From: Acetobacter malorum
Lineage (GTDB): Bacteria > Pseudomonadota > Alphaproteobacteria > Acetobacterales > Acetobacteraceae
DNA length: 37,065 bases
Direction: 5' to 3'
NCBI RefSeq assembly: GCF_001580615.1
Contig: NZ_LHZC01000029.1
Coordinates: forward strand, 1-37,065
Part shown: piece by piece, positions 26,582 to 34,461 of the stretch
How positions within the stretch are numbered: position 1 is the stretch's first letter
How the letters are laid out: every line of letters begins with the position of its first letter
The notes under the pieces: generated by a model
Database searches by the model: none
What the model was told of the DNA's origin: nothing
Seen by the model: only the letters and a program-made list of their open reading frames with translations
Position numbers and translations under genes: made by a program

Positions 26582-27255
26582 TGTGCGGTCGCTCCGGCTT
26601 CCAGAACAATATCAGAGCCGTCCGCATGCCCCTGCGTCGCCTGCGCAATATCTTCACGGTTGCCAGCCAGAGCAAAGGGGTTGCCATCTGCTGTAGCCAG
26701 AGAGCCTGCTGCATTGCGGATCTGTGCGGCGTCTGGTGCGGCCCCCTGCTGGCAGGCCCGTGGCGCGACATAGAGACCTGAAGGCGCGAAAGACGCGTCC
26801 ATCAAAATCTGCTTCTGCAAAGAGCCGCCTGTATGGACCTGTACCAGCCCAAGACGGACGGACTCCGGCTTCTGGTGTGTCGCTTTATTGCCAGACGTAT
26901 CCTTAAGTTGCGGTTCGGCTGGTGCGCCGCCAGGGTTATGTTGCCTCGCCGCCATAATAGGCACAGCCAGGCAACCAGGCGTTATGACCTGCCCCTGCTT
27001 GTCGAGGATCACGCCATTTGGCTGAACGGTGAGTGTCTCAGAAGCCTGCTCAAATTGCTGCGCAATACGGGAAGGCCGGCTCCCCACCACACTATCCAGA
27101 GTGGTGGAAACGGAGGCCATGCTACGGGCTGAAGCAGCATAGTTCCCATTCCGCGCGGCTGCTCCCTGCGCAAAGGCATGTGATCCGGGGAAAAGGGACA
27201 CGAGAAGAGCACTAAGAGAAAAAGCAGAGGTTTTAAATTTGAGCGAAACAATCAT
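26578..27255 (-). CDS. Secreted protein of unknown function, coupled to TpsB
   Basis: 225 residues. A signal peptide (positively charged start, hydrophobic core about 10-22, likely cut after SHAFA near residue 28) leads into a Gln/Ala/Ser-rich mature protein. It has two cysteines far apart (CLAVPIM near 95, ACQQG near 170) that could form a disulfide. I see no TPS secretion domain (no NPNGI/NPNL motif) and no repeats, so it is not an obvious TpsA. The stop overlaps the TpsB ATG, implying coupled expression and perhaps a periplasmic helper or a small substrate. No ribosome site precedes the ATG, but a promoter-like motif lies directly upstream. Confidence 0.65.
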
Positions 27256-27262
27256 GACAAAA

Positions 27263-27291
27263 AATTTAGAACACTCTTTTGTGACTGTCCA
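27263..27291 (-). promoter_or_regulatory. Predicted promoter of the TpsB operon
   Basis: On the minus strand TGGACA (27286-27291) and TAAATT (27263-27268) are 17 nt apart. Transcription would start about 1-2 nt before the ATG at 27255, giving a leaderless mRNA. This fits the missing Shine-Dalgarno. Confidence 0.4.
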
Positions 27292-27408
27292 TGAAGTGGT
27301 TGCTATGGGCGGCCATACTCACAGTGGTCTTTACAGGAACACGCCGTTTAAATGTGAGCCGATGCGTGTTTCCCAACGGCTCTCCTGAATCTTTTTATGC
27401 CCGCTTTC

Positions 27409-27433
27409 GGAACCCAGCCGAGAAGCCAGCGTT
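27409..27433 (+). promoter_or_regulatory. Sigma-EcfG (general stress response) promoter for the CsbD gene
   Basis: GGAAC (27409-27413), a 16-nt spacer and CGTT (27430-27433) match the alphaproteobacterial EcfG consensus GGAAC-N16/17-cGTT. It lies 30 nt before the start codon. Transcription would begin around 27440, just upstream of the GGGAGGA ribosome site. Confidence 0.75.
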
Positions 27434-27463
27434 TTATTTCACAGACAAAGGGAGGATATCGAA

Positions 27464-27655
27464 ATGAGCTCCATGAAAGATAAAGTCGCTGGTGTTGCTA
27501 ACCAGGTTGCCGGCAAGGTTAAAGAAGAAGCCGGGAAGCTGACGGACAACGAACGTCTTGAAGCTGAAGGCGCTGCGCAGAACCTTAAAGGCAAAGTGCA
27601 GAAAACCGCTGGTGACGCGAAAGACGCCGTTAAGAGCGGCATTGATAAGCTCTAA
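27464..27655 (+). CDS. CsbD-family stress-response protein
   Basis: 63 residues, highly charged and Ala/Lys/Glu/Gly-rich, with the CsbD pattern KDKVAGVANQVAGKVKEEAGKLT and LKGKVQKTAGDAKDAVK. It is predicted to be a small helical protein. CsbD proteins are strongly induced by general-stress sigma factors (sigmaB in Bacillus), but their mechanism is unknown. GGGAGGA lies 7-8 nt before the ATG; a second ATG three codons later is possible. It is a single-gene unit with an EcfG-type promoter and its own terminator. Confidence 0.93.
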   Translation: MSSMKDKVAGVANQVAGKVKEEAGKLTDNERLEAEGAAQNLKGKVQKTAGDAKDAVKSGIDKL

Positions 27656-27682
27656 GTTTTAAAAACTTTCTGCTTTGAAGAA

Positions 27683-27715
27683 AGCCCGGATACCTTAGTG
27701 GTGTCTGGGCTTTTT
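27683..27715 (+). terminator. Rho-independent terminator of the CsbD gene
   Basis: AGCCCGGATACC and GGTGTCTGGGCT form a 12-bp stem with two G-T wobbles and a 5-nt loop, followed by T5. It lies 28 nt past the stop. Confidence 0.85.
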
Positions 27716-27719
27716 CTAT

Positions 27720-28009
27720 TGCCGCTCAATAAAAGCGAATATTTTGAAAATTTGGCATAATCGAAAGAGATTACGAGCCACCTGCTCCGTCAGTTCGGAA
27801 ACGACAGCAACGGCAAAACAGGGAACTCAAACGACCATGAGTGTGGAGCTGGCATTTCTTCAGTAATGAAAGAAAACAGGAAATGCTTTTTTATAATGAT
27901 TGAGGAATTCCAGCCTTGCTGACACACCCATTCTCACTCGAATGATTCCGGAAGACTGCCGGGATGATAAACCCGGAAATCTAAAAACCACCTAAATCTT
28001 TGAAAAGAT
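27720..28009. other. Gene-poor intergenic stretch with an orphan plus-strand terminator
   Basis: About 290 nt with no convincing protein gene. GCATTTC (27852-27858) and GAAATGC (27880-27886) are followed by T6 (27887-27892), a good intrinsic terminator with no ORF in front of it. CATAAT at 27756-27761 could be a -10 box for a transcript of about 125 nt, but no strong -35 is seen. A second hairpin (CCGGG/CCCGG, 27962-27976) follows. A small RNA is possible. Confidence 0.35.
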
Positions 28010-28085
<76 letters not shown>

Positions 28086-28113
28086 TTACAGTTCTATGAA
28101 CTGAAGTGGATGC

Positions 28114-28142
28114 TTTCTATCATCCACTTTCCTTTAAGACAA
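28114..28142 (-). promoter_or_regulatory. Predicted promoter of tRNA-Lys
   Basis: On the minus strand TTGTCT (28137-28142) and TAGAAA (28114-28119) are 17 nt apart, similar in form to the tRNA-Gly promoter. The -10 box lies in the loop of a 9-bp hairpin (AAGTGGATG/CATCCACTT, 28104-28129) just past parB, which may also weakly terminate parB. Confidence 0.45.
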
Positions 28143-28152
28143 GTCTGAAAAT

Positions 28153-29067
28153 TCAGCTTTTTAAACGGGCCAGTACATCATCCAGCTGATCGAGGCTTTT
28201 ATAGTGGATCTGCAGAGAGCCACCTTTCCGCCCATCAAAATGGACCTGCACTTTCAGCCCCAGCCGCGTCCCCAGATCCCGCTCCAGCGCCGCAATTTCA
28301 GGGTCTGCTGTTTTCTTAGCCGGAGCAGGCTTGTCCTTGCCTTTGTTTTCCAGAGCTTTCTGCACAAGGCTTTCCGTCTGTCTTACGGAAAGACTTTTTT
28401 CAATGACTTCTTTCGCCGCGGCGATCGGGTCAGGATGTGCCAGAAGCGCCCGCGCATGCCCCGCAGACAGAGCCCCTGCCCCTACAGCTTTCCGCACGCT
28501 TTCAGGCAAGCGTAGCAGCCGCATGGTGTTGGCTACATGCGGCCGGGACTTGCCTATAGCCTTGGCAAGTTCGTCCTGCGTTAGGCTGTAATCTTCCATC
28601 AGACGGCTGAAGCCGTCGGCCTCTTCAATGGGGTTCAGATCAGCACGCTGGAGGTTTTCCACCAAGGCCGCAGCCATGGCGTCGACTTCATCCAGATCCC
28701 GCACATGCACTGGCACAGTGTGGCACTGAGCCAGTTGTGCCGCGCGCCAGCGTCGTTCCCCGGCGATAATCTGATATTGCCCTTTTTTGCCCGGATCAGG
28801 CCGCACCAGAATAGGCTGTAAAATCCCCCGTGCGCGGATAGACTCAGCCAGTTCCTCCAGTGCGCCGGGTTCCATATCCTGCCGGGGCTGGAAAGGCCCA
28901 GGAACCAGAACGTCCACAGACAAAGAACTGACAGGTGCTGCTGCACTTCCAGCAACAGGCTGAGCAGAACCAGAAGGCGCAGCCGCTACAGGTGCTGCAA
29001 CATCTCCCAGCAGGGCAGCAAGGCCTCGGCCGAGTTTAGGGCGGGCAGCAGATTTACGCTGAGACAT
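28153..29067 (-). CDS. parB: Chromosome partitioning protein ParB (CTPase, parS-binding)
   Basis: 304 residues. An Ala/Pro-rich N-terminus holds a basic start (RPKLGRGLAALLG), the conserved region that stimulates the ParA ATPase. The CTP-binding domain has QPRQDMEPGALEELAESI and GERRWRAAQLA. The helix-turn-helix LTQDELAKAIGKSRPHVANT recognises parS, and the C-terminal dimerisation domain follows a basic linker. It loads at parS and slides as a CTP-bound clamp. AGGAGAG lies about 11 nt upstream of the ATG; only 2 nt separate it from the parA stop. It is the last gene of the mnmE-parB run. Confidence 0.97.
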   Translation of the reverse strand: MSQRKSAARPKLGRGLAALLGDVAAPVAAAPSGSAQPVAGSAAAPVSSLSVDVLVPGPFQPRQDMEPGALEELAESIRARGILQPILVRPDPGKKGQYQIIAGERRWRAAQLAQCHTVPVHVRDLDEVDAMAAALVENLQRADLNPIEEADGFSRLMEDYSLTQDELAKAIGKSRPHVANTMRLLRLPESVRKAVGAGALSAGHARALLAHPDPIAAAKEVIEKSLSVRQTESLVQKALENKGKDKPAPAKKTADPEIAALERDLGTRLGLKVQVHFDGRKGGSLQIHYKSLDQLDDVLARLKS

Positions 29068-29069
29068 GC

Positions 29070-29867
29070 CTAGGATGCTCTCCTCTTAATTTCCGCCGCC
29101 AAGGCCCGATAAGACGCGGCGCCGCTGGCCCGTGGGTCATAAGTCATAACCGGCTGACCATGGCTCTGTGCCTCAGAAATACGGATATTTCTGGGAATAA
29201 TGGTTTCAAGCACATCATCCCCAAAAAAGCTCCGCGCATCTGCTGCGACAAGCTCAGACAGATTATTTCGTCTGTCATACATTGTCAGCACAATACCCGC
29301 GATTTTCAGCGAGGGGTTAAGTTTTTTTCTGACCCGATCAATCGTCTTCACCAGATGCCCCAGCCCTTCCAGCGCGAAGAATTCACACTGCAAGGGGGCC
29401 AGCACGCCATCGGCTGCTACCAGGGCATTCAGGGTCAGCAGGCTCAGGCTGGGCGGACAATCGATAATGATATAATCCACGCTCTCGGCTAACGGAGCCA
29501 GAGCATCACGCAGGCGCTTTTCACGCTCGTCCGCGTCAACCAGTTCGATCTCTGCCCCAACCAGTTCGGTATTCGCCGCTATAACAGACAGGCCATCGAT
29601 CTCGGTTGGCTGAAGAAGGTCAGCGGCAGGCTTTTCGTGCATCAGCAGGGCGTAGGCCCCGCCCTGCCGGGCATCATACCCAACACCCAGACCTGTGGAC
29701 GCATTGCCCTGCGGGTCCATATCAAGCAGCACGACCCGTGTACCGTCTTCAGCCAGAGCGGCGGCAACATTAATGGCCGTGGTTGTTTTCCCAACCCCAC
29801 CTTTCTGGTTTGCAATAGCCAGAATACGGCACGTTTTTGTTTTTTTGTCAGACTTAGACACGTTCAA
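29070..29867 (-). CDS. parA: Chromosome partitioning ATPase ParA (Soj)
   Basis: 265 residues from TTG at 29867; a GTG at 29861 is equally plausible (MSKSDKK), because both lie within the last codons of rsmG. The deviant Walker A motif [10 protein letters not shown] (about 20-29), switch [10 protein letters not shown] and Walker [10 protein letters not shown] are intact. This is the short chromosomal ParA type without an N-terminal DNA-binding domain. ATP-bound ParA dimers coat the nucleoid and pull ParB-parS complexes apart. It overlaps rsmG by up to 14 nt, so translation is likely coupled. Confidence 0.96.
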   Translation of the reverse strand: MNVSKSDKKTKTCRILAIANQKGGVGKTTTAINVAAALAEDGTRVVLLDMDPQGNASTGLGVGYDARQGGAYALLMHEKPAADLLQPTEIDGLSVIAANTELVGAEIELVDADEREKRLRDALAPLAESVDYIIIDCPPSLSLLTLNALVAADGVLAPLQCEFFALEGLGHLVKTIDRVRKKLNPSLKIAGIVLTMYDRRNNLSELVAADARSFFGDDVLETIIPRNIRISEAQSHGQPVMTYDPRASGAASYRALAAEIKRRAS

Positions 29868-30450
29868 GATTGCTCACTTCAAGAATCACACCATCATGGC
29901 TTGTTATGCTGCGGTGGATACGCACATTCATGTGCCAGTTGCGTCGGGCCTCGGTCAACTCTTCATCCGCCTGCTGACCTTTGAGAAAGAAGGCTTTTCC
30001 CTGTTTTTCCAGCAAGGGTGCGGTCCAGTCCAGCAGCTTGCTTAAAGAGGCCAGAGCCCGCGCCGTGACAACGGGAGTCGGAGCAAGGTCTACCTGTTCA
30101 ATCCGCTCGGCCAGCACCTCAATTGGGGCCTGCGTGACACGGGCAGCTTCCCGCAGGAAGGCCGCTTTGCGCTGGTCAGACTCAATCAGCGTTCCGGGTA
30201 CACCCGTCGCGATTGCAACAATCACACCGGGGAACCCCCCGCCTGACCCCATATCAATAAACCGCTCCTGCCCTGCTACCAGCGGGGCAAGCTGAAGGCT
30301 ATCCAGCACATGGCGTTCCCACACGCTGGCAATATCCCGCGAGGAGACCAGATTGATCCTTGGGTTCCACTTTTCCAGCAGGGCGACAAATGCTTCCAGC
30401 CGTTCCTGTGTTTCACGTGAAACATGTAGCGTTTCGGGCAGGTCGATCAT
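29854..30450 (-). CDS. rsmG: 16S rRNA (guanine-527 N7)-methyltransferase
   Basis: 198 residues. The SAM-binding motif is [12 protein letters not shown] (about 66-77), and NLVSSRD and HVLDSL at the N-terminal side are the family signature. It methylates G527 of 16S rRNA; loss gives low-level streptomycin resistance in several bacteria. The start overlaps the mnmG stop (ATGA) and the end overlaps parA. Codons 8-14, encoding HVSRET, carry a perfect parS site, a feature shared with many alphaproteobacterial rsmG genes. Confidence 0.96.
   Translation of the reverse strand: MIDLPETLHVSRETQERLEAFVALLEKWNPRINLVSSRDIASVWERHVLDSLQLAPLVAGQERFIDMGSGGGFPGVIVAIATGVPGTLIESDQRKAAFLREAARVTQAPIEVLAERIEQVDLAPTPVVTARALASLSKLLDWTAPLLEKQGKAFFLKGQQADEELTEARRNWHMNVRIHRSITSHDGVILEVSNLERV
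30409..30424. promoter_or_regulatory. parS: parS site 1 (centromere, within rsmG)
   Basis: A perfect 16-bp palindrome TGTTTCACGTGAAACA, identical to the bacterial parS consensus. It lies near the 5' end of rsmG, about 1.4 kb from parB, and is the expected ParB loading site. Confidence 0.95.
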
Positions 30451-32318
30451 CGGGCCGCCGTCCTCTGCCTGACATGCGCCAGGACCGCCACCAGTGCAGA
30501 TGGTGTCACGCCGGGGATTCTTTGCGCAGACCCAAAATTTTCGGGTTTGGCGCGTTCAAGCCGTTCCTTCATTTCCGCACTTAATCCCCCGATTGCATTG
30601 AAATCCATATCCTTGGGAAAACGGATTTCAGCTTCAGCCTCAAGCTGACGAATTTCGCGCTGCTGCCGGACAAGATAGCCTTTATAGCGGGCCTGCGTCG
30701 TCACGTAATGTCGGGCGCGCGCCGGAGCATTCAAATACCATGGAGCCAGCTTTTCAAGCGCTGCATCGTCCAGGCCATAGCCCAGAATTTCCAGCAACGT
30801 TCTGCGCCGGCCATCCTGCGCCACTTTCAGTCCGGCCTGCGCTAAAGCCTGCGGCTGCCAGCTTTCCTGCTCGGCACGCTCCGTAATTTCCTTGATTTCT
30901 GCACAATCTTTTTCAAAAACAGCACGGCGCTCTGCACCGACACAGCCCCATTCAATCCCGAGTTCGGTCAAACGCATATCGGCATTATCGGCCCGCAGAG
31001 TGAGGCGGTATTCTGCACGGGACGTAAACATCCGGTAAGGCTCACTCACACCTTGTGTGGTCAGGTCATCCACCATCACGCCGATATAGGCCTTCCCACG
31101 ATCAAGGCTGACAGCGCCCTGCCCTGCGGCACGCCGGGCGGCATTCACACCCGCCAGCAGTCCCTGTGCCCCGGCTTCTTCATAGCCCGTCGTGCCATTA
31201 ATCTGCCCGGCCAGAAACAGGTTCGGACATTTTTTCAGCTCAAGAGAGGATGTCAGTTCCCGCGGATCCACATAATCATATTCCACCGCATAACCCGGCT
31301 GGGCGATAACGGCCTGTTCCAGACCGGGGATAGAGCGGATCATGGCCTCCTGCACATCGGCTGGCAGGCTGGTGGAAATGCCGTTGGGGTAAATCAGATG
31401 TCCACCTTCATGCTCAGGCAGAGCTTCAGGTTCCAGAAAAATCTGGTGGCTGGTTTTCTCTGCAAAACGCACAACTTTATCTTCAATAGACGGGCAATAA
31501 CGCGGACCACGGCCTGAAATTGCTCCACCATAAACAGCAGAGAGATGCAGAGACTCCCTGATAATATCATGGGTTTTTTGTGTTGTCGCTGTAATGCCGC
31601 AGACCATTTGCGGGTTTGTAATGGTGGTCGTCAGACGACTAAAGGGTTCGGGGGATACATCCCCCTTATCTTCCGCCAGAATTTCCCAATTTATGCTGTT
31701 TCTTAATAGACGCGGCGGCGTGCCCGTTTTGAGTCGCCCCATCGTGAGTTCAAGATTTTTCAGGCGCTCTGCTAATGCAACCGCAGGTTGTTCACCCACG
31801 CGTCCCGCCGGCTGGCTTTTATGCCCAATGTGAATAACGCCATCCAGAAAGGTTCCGGTGGTCAAAACAACCGCCCCGGCGTGCCATTCTGTGCCATCTT
31901 CACAGACAACGCCCTGCACATCGCCTGCATCCGTGCAGAGCAGGTCTGTGACAGCGCCTTCCTCACAGCTCAGGTTAGGCGTTTCCGCCAGCAGGTCCTG
32001 CACCGCCTGTTTGTAGAGAAAGCGGTCAGCCTGTGCTCGTGGCCCCTGCACGGCTGGGCCTTTGGACCGATTAAGCAGTTTGAAGTGAATCCCTGCCCGA
32101 TCTGCCGCGCGACCCATCAGACCATCCAGCGCGTCAATTTCACGCACCAGATGCCCTTTCCCAATCCCGCCAATCGCCGGGTTGCAGGACATTGCTCCAA
32201 CAGTGTCTTTGCGATGCGTCAGCAGGAGTGTGCGCGCCCCACACCGGGCGGCAGCTGCAGCGGCCTCACACCCGGCATGGCCACCGCCCACCACGATCAC
32301 ATCATACGAACGGTCCAT
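30447..32318 (-). CDS. mnmG: tRNA U34 carboxymethylaminomethyl-modification enzyme MnmG (GidA)
   Basis: 623 residues, full length. FAD binding is by [12 protein letters not shown] (about 9-20), and [28 protein letters not shown] sequence follows at 44 onward. The catalytic-region [11 protein letters not shown] and the C-terminal helical MnmE/tRNA-binding domain ending near [13 protein letters not shown] are present. Together with MnmE it installs cmnm5 on the wobble uridine of several tRNAs using methylene-THF, FAD and GTP. It follows mnmE after 18 nt and overlaps rsmG by 4 nt. Confidence 0.97.
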   Translation of the reverse strand: MDRSYDVIVVGGGHAGCEAAAAAARCGARTLLLTHRKDTVGAMSCNPAIGGIGKGHLVREIDALDGLMGRAADRAGIHFKLLNRSKGPAVQGPRAQADRFLYKQAVQDLLAETPNLSCEEGAVTDLLCTDAGDVQGVVCEDGTEWHAGAVVLTTGTFLDGVIHIGHKSQPAGRVGEQPAVALAERLKNLELTMGRLKTGTPPRLLRNSINWEILAEDKGDVSPEPFSRLTTTITNPQMVCGITATTQKTHDIIRESLHLSAVYGGAISGRGPRYCPSIEDKVVRFAEKTSHQIFLEPEALPEHEGGHLIYPNGISTSLPADVQEAMIRSIPGLEQAVIAQPGYAVEYDYVDPRELTSSLELKKCPNLFLAGQINGTTGYEEAGAQGLLAGVNAARRAAGQGAVSLDRGKAYIGVMVDDLTTQGVSEPYRMFTSRAEYRLTLRADNADMRLTELGIEWGCVGAERRAVFEKDCAEIKEITERAEQESWQPQALAQAGLKVAQDGRRRTLLEILGYGLDDAALEKLAPWYLNAPARARHYVTTQARYKGYLVRQQREIRQLEAEAEIRFPKDMDFNAIGGLSAEMKERLERAKPENFGSAQRIPGVTPSALVAVLAHVRQRTAAR

Positions 32319-32336
32319 AATCCTGCCGCCTTACCC

Positions 32337-33659
32337 TTACTTTCCGATACAAAACTGACCGAACACAGCATCCAGCAGGTCTTCCACCCCAACATGCCCT
32401 GTCAGCCGCCCTAAAGCCCGCATAGCGAGCCGTAATTCTTCCCCACGCATTTCCGGCCACTCCTGCTGCAAAGCGGCCTCCAGACAGGCACAGGCTTCCT
32501 TAACCCCTGCCTTATGCCGGGCCCGGGTCAAAAGTGGCGCGCCGGATGCAGACGATGCCGTCAGCGCTTCCACCTTCTGCTCCAGCAAGGCTTTAAGCTG
32601 GTCCAGCCCCTGCCCTGTTTCAAGGCTGACAGCCATAACCGGATGACCCTGAACCTCTTTCGGGACAACGCCGAGATCCAGCTTATTGCCTATCAGCACG
32701 CTTGCGGGAAACACCTCCTGCGGCTCATCCCCTGCGGCAAACATCTGCAACACACAGTCGGCCTGTTTCACGTGAAACAATGCCCGCTTTACGCCTTCTG
32801 CCTCAATGGCATCTTCGGTCTCGCGCAGGCCCGCTGTATCTACAAACGTCACACGGACACCCGCCAGAATACCGCTGATTTCAATGGCATCCCGCGTTGT
32901 ACCCGCCATTGGGGAAACAATAGCCGCATCCCGGTCTGCCAGCCAGTTTAAAAGGCTGGACTTGCCTGCATTGGGTGGTCCGGTAATGGCAAACACTACA
33001 CCACGCCGGATGCGCTCCCCACGGTCGCCTTCCTGAATGTGGCTCTGCATAGCGGCGATAAGACTGTGAATTTCGTCCAGAAGCCCCTGCTCAACTTCCG
33101 GTGGCAAATCTTCATCCGGGAAATCAATCAGCGCTTCCTGATGCGCCAGAACGCGCTTCAGCCGGTCCGCCCAGTTCTGATAAAGGCGGCTGAGTGCACC
33201 ATCGGTCTGTGCCAGAGCCAGTTTGCGCTGGCTTTCTGTTTCCGCCTCAACCAGATCTGAAATACCTTCGGCTTCAACCAGATCCATCCGTCCGTTCATA
33301 AAGGCGCGACGCGTAAACTCTCCGGCCTCTGCCGGGCGCGCACCCCCTTCTACCAGAGCCCCTGCCACAGCCTTGATGACCGCCGGGCCTGCATGCAGAT
33401 GGAGTTCAAACCCATCCTCGCCCGTGTAACTGTGCGGGCCGGGAAACCAGAGAACCAGTGCTTCATCCAGCAAATTGTCCTGCGTGGTTGCATCCTGCCA
33501 GACACGCCGTAAAGCGGCCCGTCGTGCGCCGGGGAGTTTGCCTATCAGGCGTTGCAACAGCGCCTCACTCCCGGCACCACTCACCCGCATAACCGCAATA
33601 GCAGCCCGCCCCAGCCCCGTGGATAATGCAAAAATCGTCTCTTCACCCTGATAGGCCAC
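32337..33659 (-). CDS. mnmE: tRNA modification GTPase MnmE (TrmE)
   Basis: 440 residues from GTG at 33659. The frame is open to a TTG at 33698, but AGGAAGGG lies upstream of this GTG and the MnmE family begins at about this point (EETIFALSTGLGRAAIAVMRVSG). The THF-binding N-domain (1-115) is followed by a helical domain carrying an inserted G domain with G1 GPPNAGKSS (near 225), G3 DTAGL and G4 NKLD. The C-terminus ends in the obligatory FCIGK, whose Cys takes part in catalysis. The partner enzyme is MnmG, encoded next. A parS palindrome lies inside the gene. Confidence 0.95.
   Translation of the reverse strand: MAYQGEETIFALSTGLGRAAIAVMRVSGAGSEALLQRLIGKLPGARRAALRRVWQDATTQDNLLDEALVLWFPGPHSYTGEDGFELHLHAGPAVIKAVAGALVEGGARPAEAGEFTRRAFMNGRMDLVEAEGISDLVEAETESQRKLALAQTDGALSRLYQNWADRLKRVLAHQEALIDFPDEDLPPEVEQGLLDEIHSLIAAMQSHIQEGDRGERIRRGVVFAITGPPNAGKSSLLNWLADRDAAIVSPMAGTTRDAIEISGILAGVRVTFVDTAGLRETEDAIEAEGVKRALFHVKQADCVLQMFAAGDEPQEVFPASVLIGNKLDLGVVPKEVQGHPVMAVSLETGQGLDQLKALLEQKVEALTASSASGAPLLTRARHKAGVKEACACLEAALQQEWPEMRGEELRLAMRALGRLTGHVGVEDLLDAVFGQFCIGK
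32764..32779. promoter_or_regulatory. parS: parS site 2 (centromere, within mnmE)
   Basis: A second perfect TGTTTCACGTGAAACA palindrome, 2.34 kb from the first. It is encoded as LFHVKQ in MnmE. Two identical 16-mers at this spacing cannot be chance, and ParB should bind both. Confidence 0.95.
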
Positions 33660-33960
33660 GGTGGTTTTTCCCTTCCTGCATGATCTGTAAAAGGCCAAGG
33701 CTGCTCTGAAAACTCTGGTTTTGTCTGGCGTGGGCGCACACCGTTTGCACTGTTCCTCTGGATCTCTGCGCCTCGCTATAAGGGGCCACCTCTGAGGAGA
33801 ATGCAGGGGCTTTCTAAAACAGATCAGCCCTCAGACGTAAGCTAAAAACACATCCACGTTTTGCACCGGCTTTTTGTGGCCTCTTTCTTCACATGACAAG
33901 CTTCAGACTGCCGCGCATACTGCGACCTCATCACAGCTCAGACAATGACGGACGACGACC
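33660..33960. other. Divergent intergenic region between mnmE and ogt
   Basis: About 300 nt with no gene I can support. On the minus strand TTACGT and TTAGAA, 17 nt apart near 33811-33839, could drive mnmE but match consensus poorly. No terminator or parS site is seen. The Ogt ATG has only weak purine runs upstream (GGACGACGACC). Confidence 0.4.
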
Positions 33961-34428
33961 ATGCCACAGCTTTCACTCCACTCCCCCATCGGGCCGCTGA
34001 CCCTGACAGAAGAAGAGGGTAAGATCATCTCGCTCGACTGGGGCTGGGGACGTGACCAGACAGAAACGCCCATGCTTTGCGCCGCACGGGACTGGCTGGA
34101 TACATGGTTTGATGAACCGAAGGCCGCTGGCCCCTTTCCTTTCCCGCTGGAGCCGATGTTCGGCACGGATTACCAGAAACGGGTGTGGAACGCTCTGTGC
34201 GCCATCCCTGTGGGCACAGTCACAACCTATCAGGCTCTGGCGAAGGACGTGGGCGGAAGTGCACGGTCTGTCGGGCAGGCTGTTGGGCGGAACCCCATTC
34301 CCATTCTGATTCCCTGCCACCGTGTAGTTTCGCAGAATGGGCTGGGCGGATATTCCGGTGATGGCGGCGTGGATGACAAACGCTGGCTTCTGAATCTGGA
34401 AGGGGCATCCATTCCGTCACGCGACTGA
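33961..34428 (+). CDS. ogt: Methylated-DNA-protein cysteine S-methyltransferase (Ogt/AdaB type)
   Basis: 155 residues. The suicidal acceptor Cys119 sits in the signature IPCHRVV, followed by the conserved GLGGYSGDGG loop. The Arg-finger helix-turn-helix SARSVGQAVGRNP and the YQKRVWNALCAIPVG helix are intact. It transfers O6-methylguanine or O4-methylthymine methyl groups to itself, irreversibly. A short N-terminal domain, as here, is the Ogt form. It converges on the M1 peptidase gene. A 10-bp hairpin surrounds the stop codon. Confidence 0.94.
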   Translation: MPQLSLHSPIGPLTLTEEEGKIISLDWGWGRDQTETPMLCAARDWLDTWFDEPKAAGPFPFPLEPMFGTDYQKRVWNALCAIPVGTVTTYQALAKDVGGSARSVGQAVGRNPIPILIPCHRVVSQNGLGGYSGDGGVDDKRWLLNLEGASIPSRD

Positions 34429-34447
34429 CGCGTTGCTGGATGCCCCT
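34401..34447 (+). terminator. Hairpin spanning the ogt stop codon
   Basis: AGGGGCATCC (34401-34410) and GGATGCCCCT (34438-34447) pair perfectly over 10 bp, with the stop codon in the 27-nt loop. No T-run follows, so intrinsic termination is doubtful; it may block 3' decay. A second small hairpin (GGGTGC/GCACCC, 34465-34480) covers the end of the convergent M1 gene. Confidence 0.4.
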
Positions 34448-34461
34448 GCTCTGTCCGTCCG

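Noticed and set aside
27336..27370. Second EcfG-like motif (GGAAC at 27336)
   Set aside because: The nearest GTT elements are 3 or more than 20 nt away, outside the 16-17 nt spacing.
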